From: Siphonodentalium dalli
Taxonomy: Eukaryota > Mollusca > Scaphopoda > Gadilida > Siphonodentaliidae
Assembly (NCBI GenBank): GCA_032622095.1
Contig: CP136064.1
Location: 180,082,011 to 180,146,010, forward strand
Length of the DNA stretch: 64,000 nucleotides
Direction of reading: 5' to 3'
How positions within the stretch are numbered: the stretch's first letter is position 1; every line of letters starts with the position of its first letter. Under the pieces are notes generated by a model. It saw nothing but the letters and a program-made list of their open reading frames with translations. It searched no databases and was not told the DNA's origin. The position numbers and the translations under genes were made by a program. This document shows, piece by piece, positions 11,858 through 23,420 of the stretch.

Positions 11858-12414
11858 GATGTATTTGGGATTCCAGACCTGAAGGAGGCAATGATTGAAA
11901 TTTTTGCTATGCCAACAAATTCAAAACATAAAAACTTCCTATTTTCGAAAGTCGATATCTTGTCATGAAAACCTCTTACCATTGGGCTCATGGTCTGATG
12001 TAATTATTTTCTGGTACATATTGTGGTTTAATGGTTACAAATCAAGACTGGGCATCTTTAATATCATAGTGTTATTGCCCAATTCTGTCGTAATTTGATT
12101 GATGGTCATTTTGAAATGTGTGTGATTACTTATTACAAAAGCTGAGATTTCTAAGAATAGGCTACATAATTAGTATTCATCACCGTAAATGACTAACCAG
12201 ACATGAAAATATATTTTTCACATACTTGTAGTTACAGGTACTCAAATTCAGCTTTCAAATGCAGTTTTCTTAGTTCATTAAACTAGATGGTCCCTTCCAT
12301 ACTGATTCGCTGCTTGTTGTATTTATGAGAACTTATATTATAGTGATGTGAAACACTAGGGTAGGGTGCTCAAATAGAAATGGAGCATAATCTTGCTCAA
12401 AGTAGTTATTTTTA

Positions 12415-12722
12415 ATGTTGATCTATCTAAATGCGCCGGGTGCAAAAATATGTAAAACCTGTTTGAGACAGCTGAACAATGCTTACATATTCATGGAAAG
12501 AGTGAAACTTTTGTTAAAACATGAGAACGATAACAAAAGTAAATGTCAATCTACTCCATCTGGAGTCGATCAATGTCTACTACTATTAGTACCAGTACTC
12601 AATCAATAAACCAAAAAGGCAGAAGGTCGTGGAAGCTCTGGTCAAGTCAGTGGAGAAGTTGAAAGTTAGCAGTAGCACATGTAAAGCACCATCAAAGAAG
12701 AGACACTTCATTGACCATGAAT
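12415..12722 (+). pseudogene. Fragment with a ZAD-like CxxC motif, copy 1
   Basis: The frame at 12415 contains GAKICKTCLRQLNNAYIFME, which resembles the second half of a ZAD-type zinc-binding domain (CxxC followed by LxxAYxF). After a frame change, a basic stretch (PKRQKVVEALVKSVEKLK, then KAPSKKRHFIDHE) is open and ends at a stop near 12722. Both pieces together could be the N-terminal part of a zinc-finger or transposon-borne protein. Length and motif support are weak, and the same fragment is present in the second duplication copy. Confidence 0.3.
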
Positions 12723-12918
12723 AGTCTGCTGTTGGTGAGGTTTGATCAAGGGTTTGTTTTTGGTTTGTTGTAGTTCAATTGTCCTGTTAATGTTATATTT
12801 GAAGTTTGTGAAGTTGGGAGCTGTGCATATAGCAAATTGTAATTGTATATATAAATGGCATGTGATTAATATTTATAGCTTGTCACTAAAATTAAATATG
12901 CAAGTATATGTTGACATG

Positions 12919-13629
12919 CTATTGGATCAAAATTATTAAATTTTGTTTGCCCATTTGAGTAATGACAGTGTCAATGTTTTGAATGGAGAAGGCTCGCTCG
13001 CAGTCGACTGTTGATACGGGAACACAGACTAGCCGTTCGGCAAACTGACCAACAATCGTGAACAGTTCCTTGTGTTTCAGGGCGCACTGGCATCCATCAT
13101 CGACGTCGTTGATGCTTTTCTTTGCGTTGATGAAGGATCGGAATGAGTTAATCTCGTCGATTATATCGTCGTCAGTAGTTGTGTCGTTGATAAGCTTGGC
13201 AAACTGCACTAGTGTTAGCTGATGTTTTTTCATGGTTTTCTCTGTCGTTGTGATGTCAAACAGTTCTGTCATAGCGATGAGCACGTCGGAATCGTTGTCG
13301 TCTGCGAAACGACTTTTCAAGTTCGCAACTAACTTCTTTGCAAAAGCAGTGGTCACAGAAGAACTGTCCTTTCTCAACTTAGTGCCGTCTTTGATATTGT
13401 GGCCTGCCATCGGAAAACTATAGTCAAAATCGGAATCATCATCGTGCTGTGGAGTTTTCGGAATTTCGGAGAGGAACTGTTTTAGGGAGGGTCCAGGTGA
13501 TTTTGAGTACTTCTCGAGCTTAGTGACAGTCGCTGTGATCAATGGATTGATGTCTGTGAAGTCTATCACTGAACACTGGAATAATTTGCAGAGGATAGAT
13601 TGCGTAAAATGTGGGAGACAATGCATCAC
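12919..13629 (-). pseudogene. hAT-type transposase C-terminal fragment, copy 1
   Basis: A 236-codon open frame ends with VPVSTVDCERAFSIQNID, which matches the C-terminal dimerisation region of hAT-like transposases (consensus VPVSTAxCERGFSxMNxIK). The preceding 150 residues are acidic and helical in character; no catalytic residues of the N-terminal half are present. At its upstream end the frame overlaps the reverse transcriptase fragment, whose coding sequence breaks off near 13620, so the two elements are joined end to end. Copy 1 is open throughout; the equivalent in copy 2 has a one-base deletion. A domesticated remnant cannot be excluded, but the chimeric context argues for decay. Confidence 0.7.
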
Positions 13630-14650
13630 CTTGCCTTGTACCTTGACTTATTGTAATTTCGCGAGAATTAAGATTTCCGTATCGTACAGTGCATGAGACT
13701 CCGCGGAGAAATTGACTAAATATATTTACAATCTTCCCATTTGCGCCACGTTTATGTAATTTAAACAGGAGGCCATTGATCCAGACGGTATCAAATGCTT
13801 TGTGAACATCAAGAAAACATGAAAAGAGACGAGAATTATTTTCTGAGGTGTAAAATATGCTTTCTTGAATTGTATATGATGACATCAAACAGCTTATGTT
13901 TTTCTGAAAACCATGTTACAGAGGATGTGTTTTTATAAGAGTTGGAAAATTTCTTTCTATTCGGTTTAGAAGAACTCTTTCAAAAAATTTGTAGAAAACG
14001 GGGAGCAGAGTGATTGCTCTGTAGCTGTCGAAGTTTGATTTAGGCATGCCACCCCCCTTGTACAATGAAACAATAATTCCCAACTTTGCTTCTGATGGTA
14101 TGTATGAGTAATCAAGCATAAGTGATAAGAGTTTAGCTACGCGAGCATAAAGGTGAGTACCACCGTATACAATATGTTCATAACACAACATATCGGAACC
14201 TGCAGCCTTTCCCATTTTCACAGACTTGCGCGCAGATACCACCTCTTCCATTGCCACTGTGTACGTAATGATATTACCCGACAAACTGCACCGGACTATC
14301 AAGGAGTTCCTCCACTCGATTATTGACTTCGTGATAGTGTACGTTGTCAAACGTGTCAGAACTAAGAGGTGAGTACAGGTTTTCATAATAATCTGCAAAT
14401 GCGTCGGTTATTTCATGCGGTGTTCGTATTACGGTGCCATTCACTTCAAATAAGTTGCTGGTTGCTGCTTTCTGTTTAGATCTAATTGAATTGAATTTTC
14501 GAAAGAATAGTCCTTGATCCATTTCAGCTGCTTGGTCAAGATCATTATTTTGTGCGGCCATGTACTTCGAGTTGCACCGGCGCAATTCTTTCCTAAACTT
14601 CAGAGCTTCCTGGTTGGCCTCGGCGGACGCCATCTTGATTTGACTACTAC
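13590..14650 (-). pseudogene. Non-LTR reverse transcriptase fragment, copy 1
   Basis: Reading leftward, a basic linker (KFRKELRRCN...) leads into FADYYENLYSPLS, then KMGKAAGSDMLCYEHI, IIVSLYKGGG, SYRAITLLPVFYKFFE, then motif A as FLDVHKAFDTVW and motif B as SQGTRQGDALSP. This is the fingers-palm part of a CR1/L2-like reverse transcriptase. It is split over three frames, and motif C (YADD), the thumb and the 3' end are missing: the sequence runs straight into the hAT fragment at about 13620. It therefore cannot be active. Confidence 0.85.
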
Positions 14651-15190
14651 TTGAGGCGAACTCATCGCTATAATCATCGCAGCTCATGACCTTAGCGGGG
14701 TCAAAGTGCGGGCTCTTGGCCAAGGTGCTTTTGCCAAGGACTTTTGTGACATAGGTCCCGACCCTCCCCATGATAGCTTGGGCCGACGACTCATCTGGTG
14801 TGACTCTAGCATTCCCAGTAAGGAAGAAGGCTCCTACGTGATGAATCGCTCTTTCCCTCATGACAGCCGCATAAGCAGTACCGACTCCGCACAGCTCCAC
14901 AGACTCTGGGCAGACCGAAATGTAAAAACTTGAAGCCAGTCTTTTGGCCCCTACGAACGCATTTGAGATCTTGTGAGTCCCGGCTGGAGCTCCTCCGAAT
15001 CTAAGTTTGGCATCATCTGATAGGGTGAAAGTCACTCTTCCATCGATCACTTTGTCGTTGTCTTTGACTCCTTCTATGCCAGCATCAGTTAGAATATTCC
15101 TTGTTCCTGCCCAGTGCCCAACCGCGTGTGCAACCTCCGTAAAGTCTTTCCTAAAATCATTTGTTGAACTTTTTATCTGAGCATTTCATA
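14650..15190 (-). other. Unidentified domain fused in frame to the reverse transcriptase linker, copy 1
   Basis: An open frame of roughly 175 codons runs from about 15190 to 14650 and continues without a stop into the reverse transcriptase linker. It is rich in Ala, Ser, Gly and Val, with segments such as GHWAGTRNILTDAG, GGAPAGTHKISNAF and YAAVMRERAIHHVG. It is not an APE endonuclease, which would be expected at this place in a LINE. I do not recognise the fold. It could be a captured host domain or a compact structural or nucleoprotein-like domain; I do not assign it. A CAG just before the open region could be a splice acceptor. Copy 2 has a 43 bp deletion that breaks it. Confidence 0.5.
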
Positions 15191-17720
15191 AGTGAACTAA
15201 TTTTGTTAAAAGGATCAATGTAAGTGCCCACATTGGAATCATTTCACAACTTTAATTCAATTGACTTATCAGAAAGAGGTTAATGTAGTTGATATGTGTG
15301 CACCAACTTACTTATATATCTAAATACGCATGTACCTAAGTTAATATGGGTAATGAAATTTTTGGAGATAAATCAAATTCAAAATGTACCAAGTTAACAA
15401 TGAGAAAATATACATGTAGTTACATAAAGATGACATAATTGTAAACAAAAATAGTCATTGTCTTAATTTAAATTCAGGAGCAATTATGTGCTTATTCCAT
15501 TGAGTCAAACTGATAACTAGGCACTTTATTTGCTGAAAAAAAAATTCAATGTTAACATTAATATATACTGCCAACAATTAAAACATTGAACCGTGATTTT
15601 TTCTAAATTTGCGGCAGACTACCACTTTGTATAATATATTCCATGCACATGAATTACTGCACCATTTATATACATAATAATATGGATATCGGACATTATA
15701 ACACTATAAATGGGACTTAAAATATTGTAACAAATCCAAATGATTGTAAAGGAGGTCTATATATACGATGAATCAAAACCAATATGCACCTTTCTACATT
15801 GCCCGTACATTTTGCGCCCGACAATATTGGGTGAAAAAATTCTTATGACAAATGTTTTAGCCGTTTTTTCATTCCTCCTTATTTGACTTTCAAATAGGCT
15901 TCGGTCAACCTGCCAGTGTATCACTCTGACTTGGTTTCTGTCATTCTGGTGTGCTAGGTTTGGTGCCCATCCACCCTGGATTCGTGTTACCTGGTGGACA
16001 CACACTTAACAATGTTGTTTACCCATATAAAACATTAAATACAAACATTTGTCAACAATTTTTTCTTCGCTAGATTTTGTCCCAATCAAACAATTATACA
16101 AAGAAGTTTTCACCTCACAACATGCAAAACATCCGTGGTACATGATGTACTATTTACCAGGAACTAGTGCATCACATTTTAATAGATGTCGATGCTTAAA
16201 CGAAGAGAAAACAATGGAAGTAATTCTCTATAAATCCTATCCAAAAAAGCGCGCCTTCTAAAACGAACGGCCAAGTACACGGAAAACCCCAATATATAAA
16301 TAACCAAAGTAGTCCGTAACCAATCATGGCGTTGTATTAAAGCCGAGTCTGAAACGGTGACGGAACATGACGAGGTTTGCCCAAGTACGAACGTACTTGG
16401 TTTGCAGAATATACGTCAAGCTTCTGTCGCGTTGATGAATGACAGTGGTCAGTATTATAACAACCACATGTATAAACTATCAAGGTAATAGTCAGTATAA
16501 TAATAACCACATGTATAAAATCCTATCCAAAAAAGCGCGCCTTCTAAAACGAACGGCCAAGTACACGGAAGTTCTAGTTTTCTGACTGACTTCCATAATG
16601 TCCCGAAAGTAAGGGTTGCCTTATATTTGGTCACAGGTCATTCTATAACCAAATTGAACTCATGTGTCGCATTCAGTTACACTATTCGTTGCTCTCCACG
16701 CGGACAAGGACTAATCCAAACGATACAATATTAATTGTCGCACATTTTTTAAGCGAGAAATAATATAGAATGTCGTTGCTATGTAATTGGTCACGCACAT
16801 TGTATTGACGATGAGTGGAAGGAATATACCAGATGCATACACCGACACATTCAAGTTGGTTTTTGACCAATGAAATGAAAACTGCCGCTGTGAAAACTAT
16901 TTCTTACAACATGTTTTGTACATATATTGCACCATAATGAACACATGTAATCATATTAATACTGACGGGTACGTTCTTTGTCACAAAACAGCGATAATAT
17001 TCGTAAATATGTTCTAACAATTTATGTTTTATCAAAAGATATACACGTAATCATGAACCGAAAATCGACCATAGCTCTCAGTAATCCATTTCCGCAAATA
17101 TAATACCACACATCCCTTTCCACATAATTTAAACTGTCAAATCGTTTTCCTATTTTTTTTTAGTTAATTTATTGGACTGTGCACGCGCTGTGTAGATCTA
17201 TAGGTTATTAAAATCTTGCTTGATTTATAAAGATGCCGACGACGGCAGTGTGTTCGTTGCTTTGTGACAAATACCCATCGGCGTCATCAATAGTTTTCGT
17301 GATTTAAAAAAAAAGGTTATAGATCCGAGACTATATGAACAGATGACATTGATACATTTGTGAAATGTGATTACCAGATAAAATCTTGCTAGATTTATAA
17401 AGATGCCGACGACGGTGGTGTATTCGTTGCCTTGTAACAAATACCCATCGGCGTCATCAATTGTTTTTGTGATTTTCAAAAAAATATCAATCTCAAACCT
17501 TAATGATGTTCCGTTTGAAAGTGAGATTATTTGGGGGAAAATCACGAATGTGTGTGGGGGGGGGGTCCTTAAGTTCAGTTACACGCACGCGTAACTATAA
17601 TTGCACCGCGTACTACTATGTTGTCTAAATTACTATACACATGGCAGGAAAATCGTAGTTGGTTGCATATAAGTCCGCAGTGTATTATATGCTCTTTGTT
17701 GAATTGTATTTATTACATGT
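15191..17720. other. Non-coding remainder of duplication copy 1
   Basis: Small open frames on both strands (15757-16005 minus, 16049-16261 plus) are conserved in copy 2, but only because the DNA is duplicated; no motif is recognised. A hairpin CCAAGTACGAACGTACTTGG lies at about 16382-16402. At 17208-17310 and 17385-17480 the phrase ATAAAGATGCCGACGACGG and its surroundings are directly repeated about 177 bp apart, in both duplication copies. Confidence 0.5.
16518..16570 (+). repeat. 53 bp insertion copied from 16232-16284
   Basis: The 53 bases starting AAATCCTATCCAAAAAAGCG and ending GTACACGGAA are identical to those at 16232-16284, in direct orientation and about 286 bp away. In copy 2 this position instead holds about 721 bp (22374-23094) of minisatellite and a diverged repeat, so copy 1 shows a deletion with a templated filler at the break. 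Confidence 0.88.
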
Positions 17721-18314
17721 TTCCTGAGATTTTGTGAAAATCCAATGAAAGGGTTAAGATGTATTCGGGATTCCAGACCTGAAGGAGGCAATGATTGAAA
17801 TTTTTGCTATGCCAACAAATTCAAAACATAAAAACTTCCTATTTTCGAAAGTCGATATCTTGTCATGAAAACCTCTTACCATTGGGCTCATGGTCTGATG
17901 TAATTATTTTCTGGTACATATTGTGGTTTAATGGTTACAAATCAAGACTGGGCATCTTTAATATCATAGTGTTATTGCCCAATTCTGTCGTAATTTGATT
18001 GATGGTCATTTTGAAATGTGTGTGATTACTTATTACAAAAGCTGAGATTTCTAAGAATAGGCTACATAATTAGTATTCATCACCGTAAATGACTAACCAG
18101 ACATGAAAATATATTTTTCACATACTTGTAGTTACAGGTACTCAAATTCAGCTTTCAAATGCAGTTTTCTTAGTTCATTAAACTAGATGGTCCCTTCCAT
18201 ACTGATTCGCTGCTTGTTGTATTTATGAGAACTTATATTATAGTGATGTGAAACACTAGGGTAGGGTGCTCAAATAGAAATGGAGCATAATCTTGCTCAA
18301 AGTAGTTATTTTTA

Positions 18315-18622
18315 ATGTTGATCTATCTAAATGCGCCGGGTGCAAAAATATGTAAAACCTGTTTGAGACAGCTGAACAATGCTTACATATTCATGGAAAG
18401 AGTGAAACTTTTGTTAAAACATGAGAACGATAACAAAAGTAAATGTCAATCTACTCCATCTGGAGTCGATCAATGTCTACTACTATTAGTACCAGTACTC
18501 AATCAATAAACCAAAAAGGCAGAAGGTCGTGGAAGCTCTGGTCAAGTCAGTGGAGAAGTTGAAAGTTAGCAGTAGCACATGTAAAGCACCATCAAAGAAG
18601 AGACACTTCATTGACCATGAAT
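18315..18622 (+). pseudogene. Fragment with a ZAD-like CxxC motif, copy 2
   Basis: Apparently identical to the fragment at 12415-12722, with the same KICKTC motif, the same frame change and the same terminal stop. It adds no independent support for function because it lies in the duplicated block. Confidence 0.3.
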
Positions 18623-18818
18623 AGTCTGCTGTTGGTGAGGTTTGATCAAGGGTTTGTTTTTGGTTTGTTGTAGTTCAATTGTCCTGTTAATGTTATATTT
18701 GAAGTTTGTGAAGTTGGGAGCTGTGCATATAGCAAATTGTAATTGTATATATAAATGGCATGTGATTAATATTTATAGCTTGTCACTAAAATTAAATATG
18801 CAAGTATATGTTGACATG

Positions 18819-19528
18819 CTATTGGATCAAAATTATTAAATTTTGTTTGCCCATTTGAGTAATGACAGTGTCAATGTTTTGAATGGAGAAGGCTCGCTCG
18901 CAGTCGACTGTTGATACGGGAACACAGACTAGCCGTTCGGCAAACTGACCAACAATCGTGAACAGTTCCTTGTGTTTCAGGGCGCACTGGCATCCATCAT
19001 CGACGTCGTTGATGCTTTTCTTTGCTTTGATGAAGGATCGGAATGAGTTAATCTCGTCGATTATATCGTCGTCAGTAGTTGTGTCGTTGATAAGCTTGGC
19101 AAACTGCACTAGTGTTAGCTGATGTTTTTTCATGGTTTTCTCTGTCGTTGTGATGTCAAACAGTTCTGTCATAGCGATGAGCACGTCGGAATCGTTGTCG
19201 TCTGCGAAACGATTTTCAAGTTCGCAACTAACTTCTTTGCAAAAGCAGTGGTCACAGAAGAACTGTCCTTTCTCAACTTAGTGCCGTCTTTGATATTGTG
19301 GCCTGCCATCGGAAAACTATAGTCAAAATCGGAATCATCATCGTGCTGTGGAGTTTTCGGAATTTCGGAGAGGAACTGTTTTAGGGAGGGTCCAGGTGAT
19401 TTTGAGTACTTCTCGAGCTTAGTGACAGTCGCTGTGATCAATGGATTGATGTCTGTGAAGTCTATCACTGAACACTGGAATAATTTGCAGAGGATAGATT
19501 GCGTAAAATGTGGGAGACAATGGATCAC
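18819..19528 (-). pseudogene. hAT-type transposase C-terminal fragment, copy 2
   Basis: Same fragment as at 12919-13629 but split into two frames by loss of one base near 19212 (CGATTTTC against CGACTTTTC). The VPVSTVDCERAFS motif is intact. One Asn in copy 1 (FINAKK) is Lys here. Confidence 0.7.
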
Positions 19529-20550
19529 CTTGCCTTGTACCTTGACTTATTGTAATTTCGCGAGAATTAAGATTTCCGTATCGTACAGTGCATGAGACTC
19601 CGCGGAGAAATTGACTAAATATATTTACAATCTTCCCATTTGCGCCACGTTTATGTAATTTAAACAGGAGGCCATTGATCCAGACGGTATCAAATGCTTT
19701 GTGAACATCAAGAAAACATGAAAAGAGACGAGAATTATTTTCTGAGGTGTAAAATATGCTTTCTTGAATTGTATATGATGACATCAAACAGCTTATGTTT
19801 TTCTGAAAACCATGTTACAGAGGATGTGTTTTTATAAGAGTTGGAAAATTTCTTTCTATTCGGTTTAGGAGAACTCTTTCAAAAAATTTGTAGAAAACGG
19901 GGAGCAGAGTGATTGCTCTGTAGCTGTCGAAGTTTGATTTAGGCATGCCACCCCCTTGTACAATGAAACAATAATTCCCAACTTTGCTTCTGATGGTATG
20001 TATGAGTAATCAAGCATAAGTGATAAGAGTTTAGCTACGCGAGCATAAAGGTGAGTACCACCGTATACAATATGTTCATAACACAACATATCGGAACCTG
20101 CAGCCTTTCCCATTTTCACAGACTTGAGCGCAGATACCACCTCTTCCATTGCCACTGTGTACGTAAGGGTATCACCCGACAAACTGCACCGGACTATCAA
20201 GGAGTTCCTCCACTCGATTATTGACTTCGTGATAGTGTACGTTGTCAAACGTGTCAGAACTAAGAGGTGTGTACAGGTTTTCATAATAATCTGCAAATGC
20301 GTCGGTTATTTCATGCGGTGTTCGTATTACGGTGCCATTCACTTCAAATAAGTTGCCGGTTGCTGCTTTATGTTTAGATCTAATTGAATTGAATTTTCGA
20401 AAGAATAGTCCTTGATCCATTTCAGCTGCTTGGTCAAGATCATTATTTTGTGCGGCCATGTACTTCGAGTTGCACCGGCGCAATTCTTTCCTAAACTTCA
20501 GAGCTTCCTGGTTGGCCTCGGCGGACGCCATCTTGATTTGACTAATACTT
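19490..20550 (-). pseudogene. Non-LTR reverse transcriptase fragment, copy 2
   Basis: Same motifs as copy 1: GKAAGSDMLCYEHI, FLDVHKAFDTVW and QGTRQGDPLSP (here with the usual Pro, where copy 1 has Ala). A C-run one base shorter near 19950 shifts the frame directly after SLYKG. Motif C is again absent and the sequence ends at the same hAT junction, so the fusion preceded the duplication. Confidence 0.85.
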
Positions 20551-21040
20551 GAGGCGAACTCATCGCTATAATCATCGCAGCTCATGACCTTAGCGGGTTC
20601 AAAGTGCGGGCTCTTGGCCAAGGTGCTTTTGCCAAGGACTTTTGTGACATAGGTCCCGACCCTCCCCATGATAGCTTGGGCCGACGACTCATCTGGTGTG
20701 ACTCTAGCATTCCCAGTAAGGAAGAAAGCTCCTACGTGATGAATCACAGCTCCACAGACTCTGGGCAGACCGAAATGTAAAAACTTGGAGCCAGTCTTTT
20801 GGCCCCTACGAACGCATTTGAGATCTTGTGAGTCCCGGCTGGAGCTCCTCCGAATCTAAGTTTGGCATCATCTGATAGGGTGAAAGTCACTCTTCCATCG
20901 ATCACTTTGTCGTTGTCTTTGACTCCTTCTATGCCAGCATCAGTTAGAATATTCCTTGTTCCTGCCCAGTGCCCAACCGCGTGTGCAACCTCCGTAAAGT
21001 GTTTCCTAAAATCATTTGTTGAACTTTTTATCTGAGCATT
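20550..21040 (-). other. Unidentified domain fused to the reverse transcriptase linker, copy 2 (broken)
   Basis: Same domain as at 14650-15190, but 43 bases present in copy 1 (14847-14889) are missing at 20745, with a one-base C overlap at the junction. The deletion is not a multiple of three and destroys the frame. Confidence 0.5.
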
Positions 21041-22299
21041 TCATAAGTGAACTAATTTTGTTAAAAGGATCAATGTAAGTGCCCACATTGGAATCATTTC
21101 ACAACTTTAATTCAATTGACTTATCAGAAAGAGGTTAATGTAGTTGATATGTGTGCACCAACTTACTTATATATCTAAATACGCATGTACCTAAGTTAAT
21201 ATGGGTAATGAAATTTTTGGAGATAAATCAAATTCAAAATGTACCAAGTTAACAATGAGAAAATATACATGTAGTTACATAAAGATGACATAATTGTAAA
21301 CAAAAATAGTCATTGTCTTAATTTAAATTCAGGAGCAATTATGTGCTTATTCCATTGAGTCAAACTGATAACTAGGCACTTTATTTGCTGAAAAAAAAAT
21401 TCAATGTTAACATTAATATATACTGCCAACAATTAAAACATTGAACCGTGATTTTTTCTAAATTTGCGGCAGACTACCACTTTGTATAATATATTCCATG
21501 CACATGAATTACTGCACCATTTATATACATAATAATATGGATATCGGACATTATAACACTATAAATGGGACTTAAAATATTGTAACAAATCCAAATGATT
21601 GTAAAGGAGTCTATATATACGATGAATCAAAACCAATATGCACCTTTCTACATTGCCCGTACATTTTGCGCCCGACAATATTGGGTGAAAACATTCTTAT
21701 GACAAATGTTTTAGCCGTTTTTTCATTCCTCCTTATTTGACTTTCAAATAGGCTTCGGTCAACCTGCCAGTGTATCACTCTGACTTGGTTTCTGTCATTC
21801 TGGTGTGCTAGGTTTGGTGCCCATCCACCCTGGATTCGTGTTACCTGGTGGACACACACTTAACAATGTTGTTTACCCATATAAAACATTAAATAAAAAC
21901 ATTTGTCAACAATTTTTTCTTCGCTAGATTTTGTCCCAATCAAACAATTATACAAAGAAGTTTTCACCTCACAACATGCAAAACATCCGTGGTACATGAT
22001 GTACTATTTACCAGGAACTCGTGCATCACATTTTAATAGATGTCGATGCTTAAACGAAGAGAAAACAATGGAATTAATTCTCTAGAAATCCTATCCAAAA
22101 AAGCGCGCCTTCTAAAACGAACGGCCAAGTACACGGAAAACCCCAATATATAAATAACCAAAGTAGTCCGTAACCAATCATGGCGTTGTATTAAAGCCGA
22201 GTCTGAAACGGTGACGGAACATGACGAGGTTTGCCCAAGTACGAACGTACTTGGTTTGCAGAATATACGTCAAGCTTCTGTCGCGTTGATGAATGACAG

Positions 22300-22720
22300 T
22301 GGTCAGTATTATAACAACCACATGTATAAACTATCAAGGTAATAGTCAGTATAATAATAACCACATGTATAAACTATCAAGGTAATAGTCGGTATTATAA
22401 CAACCATGCACATGTATAAACTTTCAAGGTAATAGTCAGTATTATAACAACCACATGTATAAACTATCAAGGTAATAGTCAGTATTATAACAACCACATG
22501 TATATAAACTATCAAGTTAATAGTCGGTATTATAACAACCACATGTATAAACTATCAAGGTAATAGTCGGTATTATAACAACCACATGTATAAACTATCA
22601 AGTTAATAGCCAGTATTATAACAGCCACATGTATAAACTCTCAAGGTAATAGTCAGTATTATAACAACCACATGTATACACTCAAGTTAATAGTCAGTTT
22701 TATAACAACCACATGTATAA
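22300..22720 (+). repeat. 43 bp minisatellite, about ten units, only in duplication copy 2
   Basis: Units read GTCAGTATTATAACAACCAC followed by ATGTATAAACTATCAAGGTA and ATA, about 43 bp in all, with small variants. Copy 1 keeps only about two units (16447-16517). The minus-strand open frame across it is a product of the repeat. Confidence 0.92.
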
Positions 22721-22739
22721 TTCTAGAAACTTGATGTAT

Positions 22740-23420
22740 TATCAGAAGATATATATAATTTTTGGAGGTTCTGAGTTTTCTGACGGACTGTTCAATGTGT
22801 TCCAAAATTAAGGATTGCCCATATTTGATGACAGGTTATGATATAGCCAAATTGAACCCAGGCGTTATATTCAGTTAAATATGTTTTGATAGCCACGCAG
22901 GGAAGAATTATAATCCAAATGATGTTATTAACTGTCGGCACAATGCGTAGGCGAGAAATAATATACAATTTCGTCTCTATATTGGTCATTCACTATATTG
23001 ACGATGATGGGAAGGATTGCCAAATGTATACACGAATACATGCAAGTTGGTTCTTGACAAACGAACTGAAAACTGCGATATTATAAATTTTTTTGGAAGT
23101 TCTAGTTTTCTGACTGACTTCCATAATGTCCCGAAAGTAAGGGTTGCCTTATATTTGGTCACAGGTCATTCTATAACCAAATTGAACTCATGTGTCGCAT
23201 TCAGTTACACTATTCGTTGCTCTCCACGCGGACAAGGACTAATCCAAACGATACAATATTAATTGTCGCACATTTTTTAAGCGAGAAATAATATAGAATG
23301 TCGTTGCTATGTAATTGGTCACGCACTATGTATTGACGATGAGTGGAAGGAATATACCAGATGCATACACCGACACATTCAAGTTGGTTTTTGACCAATG
23401 AAATGAAAACTGCCGCTGTG
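22740..23420 (+). repeat. Two diverged direct repeats of about 335 bp
   Basis: 22755-23086 and 23097-23420 share order and phrases (GTTTTCTGAC, ACAGGTNATNNTATANCCAAATTGAAC, GCGAGAAATAATAT, GACGATGANNGGAAGGA, CAAGTTGGTT) but differ at perhaps a fifth to a quarter of sites. Copy 1 holds only the second of the pair (16569 onward), so the pair predates the big duplication and was reduced in copy 1. Confidence 0.8.

Larger units (their letters stand above)
11821..17720 (+). repeat. Direct tandem duplication, copy 1 (5,900 bp)
   Basis: The sequence from 11821 is repeated from 17721 with very few substitutions over most of its length. The junction at 17711-17730 joins TATTACATGT to TTCCTGAGAT with about 2 bases (TT) of shared microhomology. 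Relative to copy 2, copy 1 lacks about 721 bp (22374-23094) and instead carries 53 bp copied from 16232-16284. It retains 43 bp that copy 2 has lost (14847-14889). Confidence 0.95.

Noticed and set aside
15757-16261. Small open frames conserved between the two duplication copies
   Set aside because: Conservation is explained by the recent duplication; no independent evidence of selection.
22300-22720. Regular 43 bp repeats that could suggest a CRISPR array
   Set aside because: The units are contiguous with no unique spacers, and the context is eukaryotic transposon DNA; this is a minisatellite.
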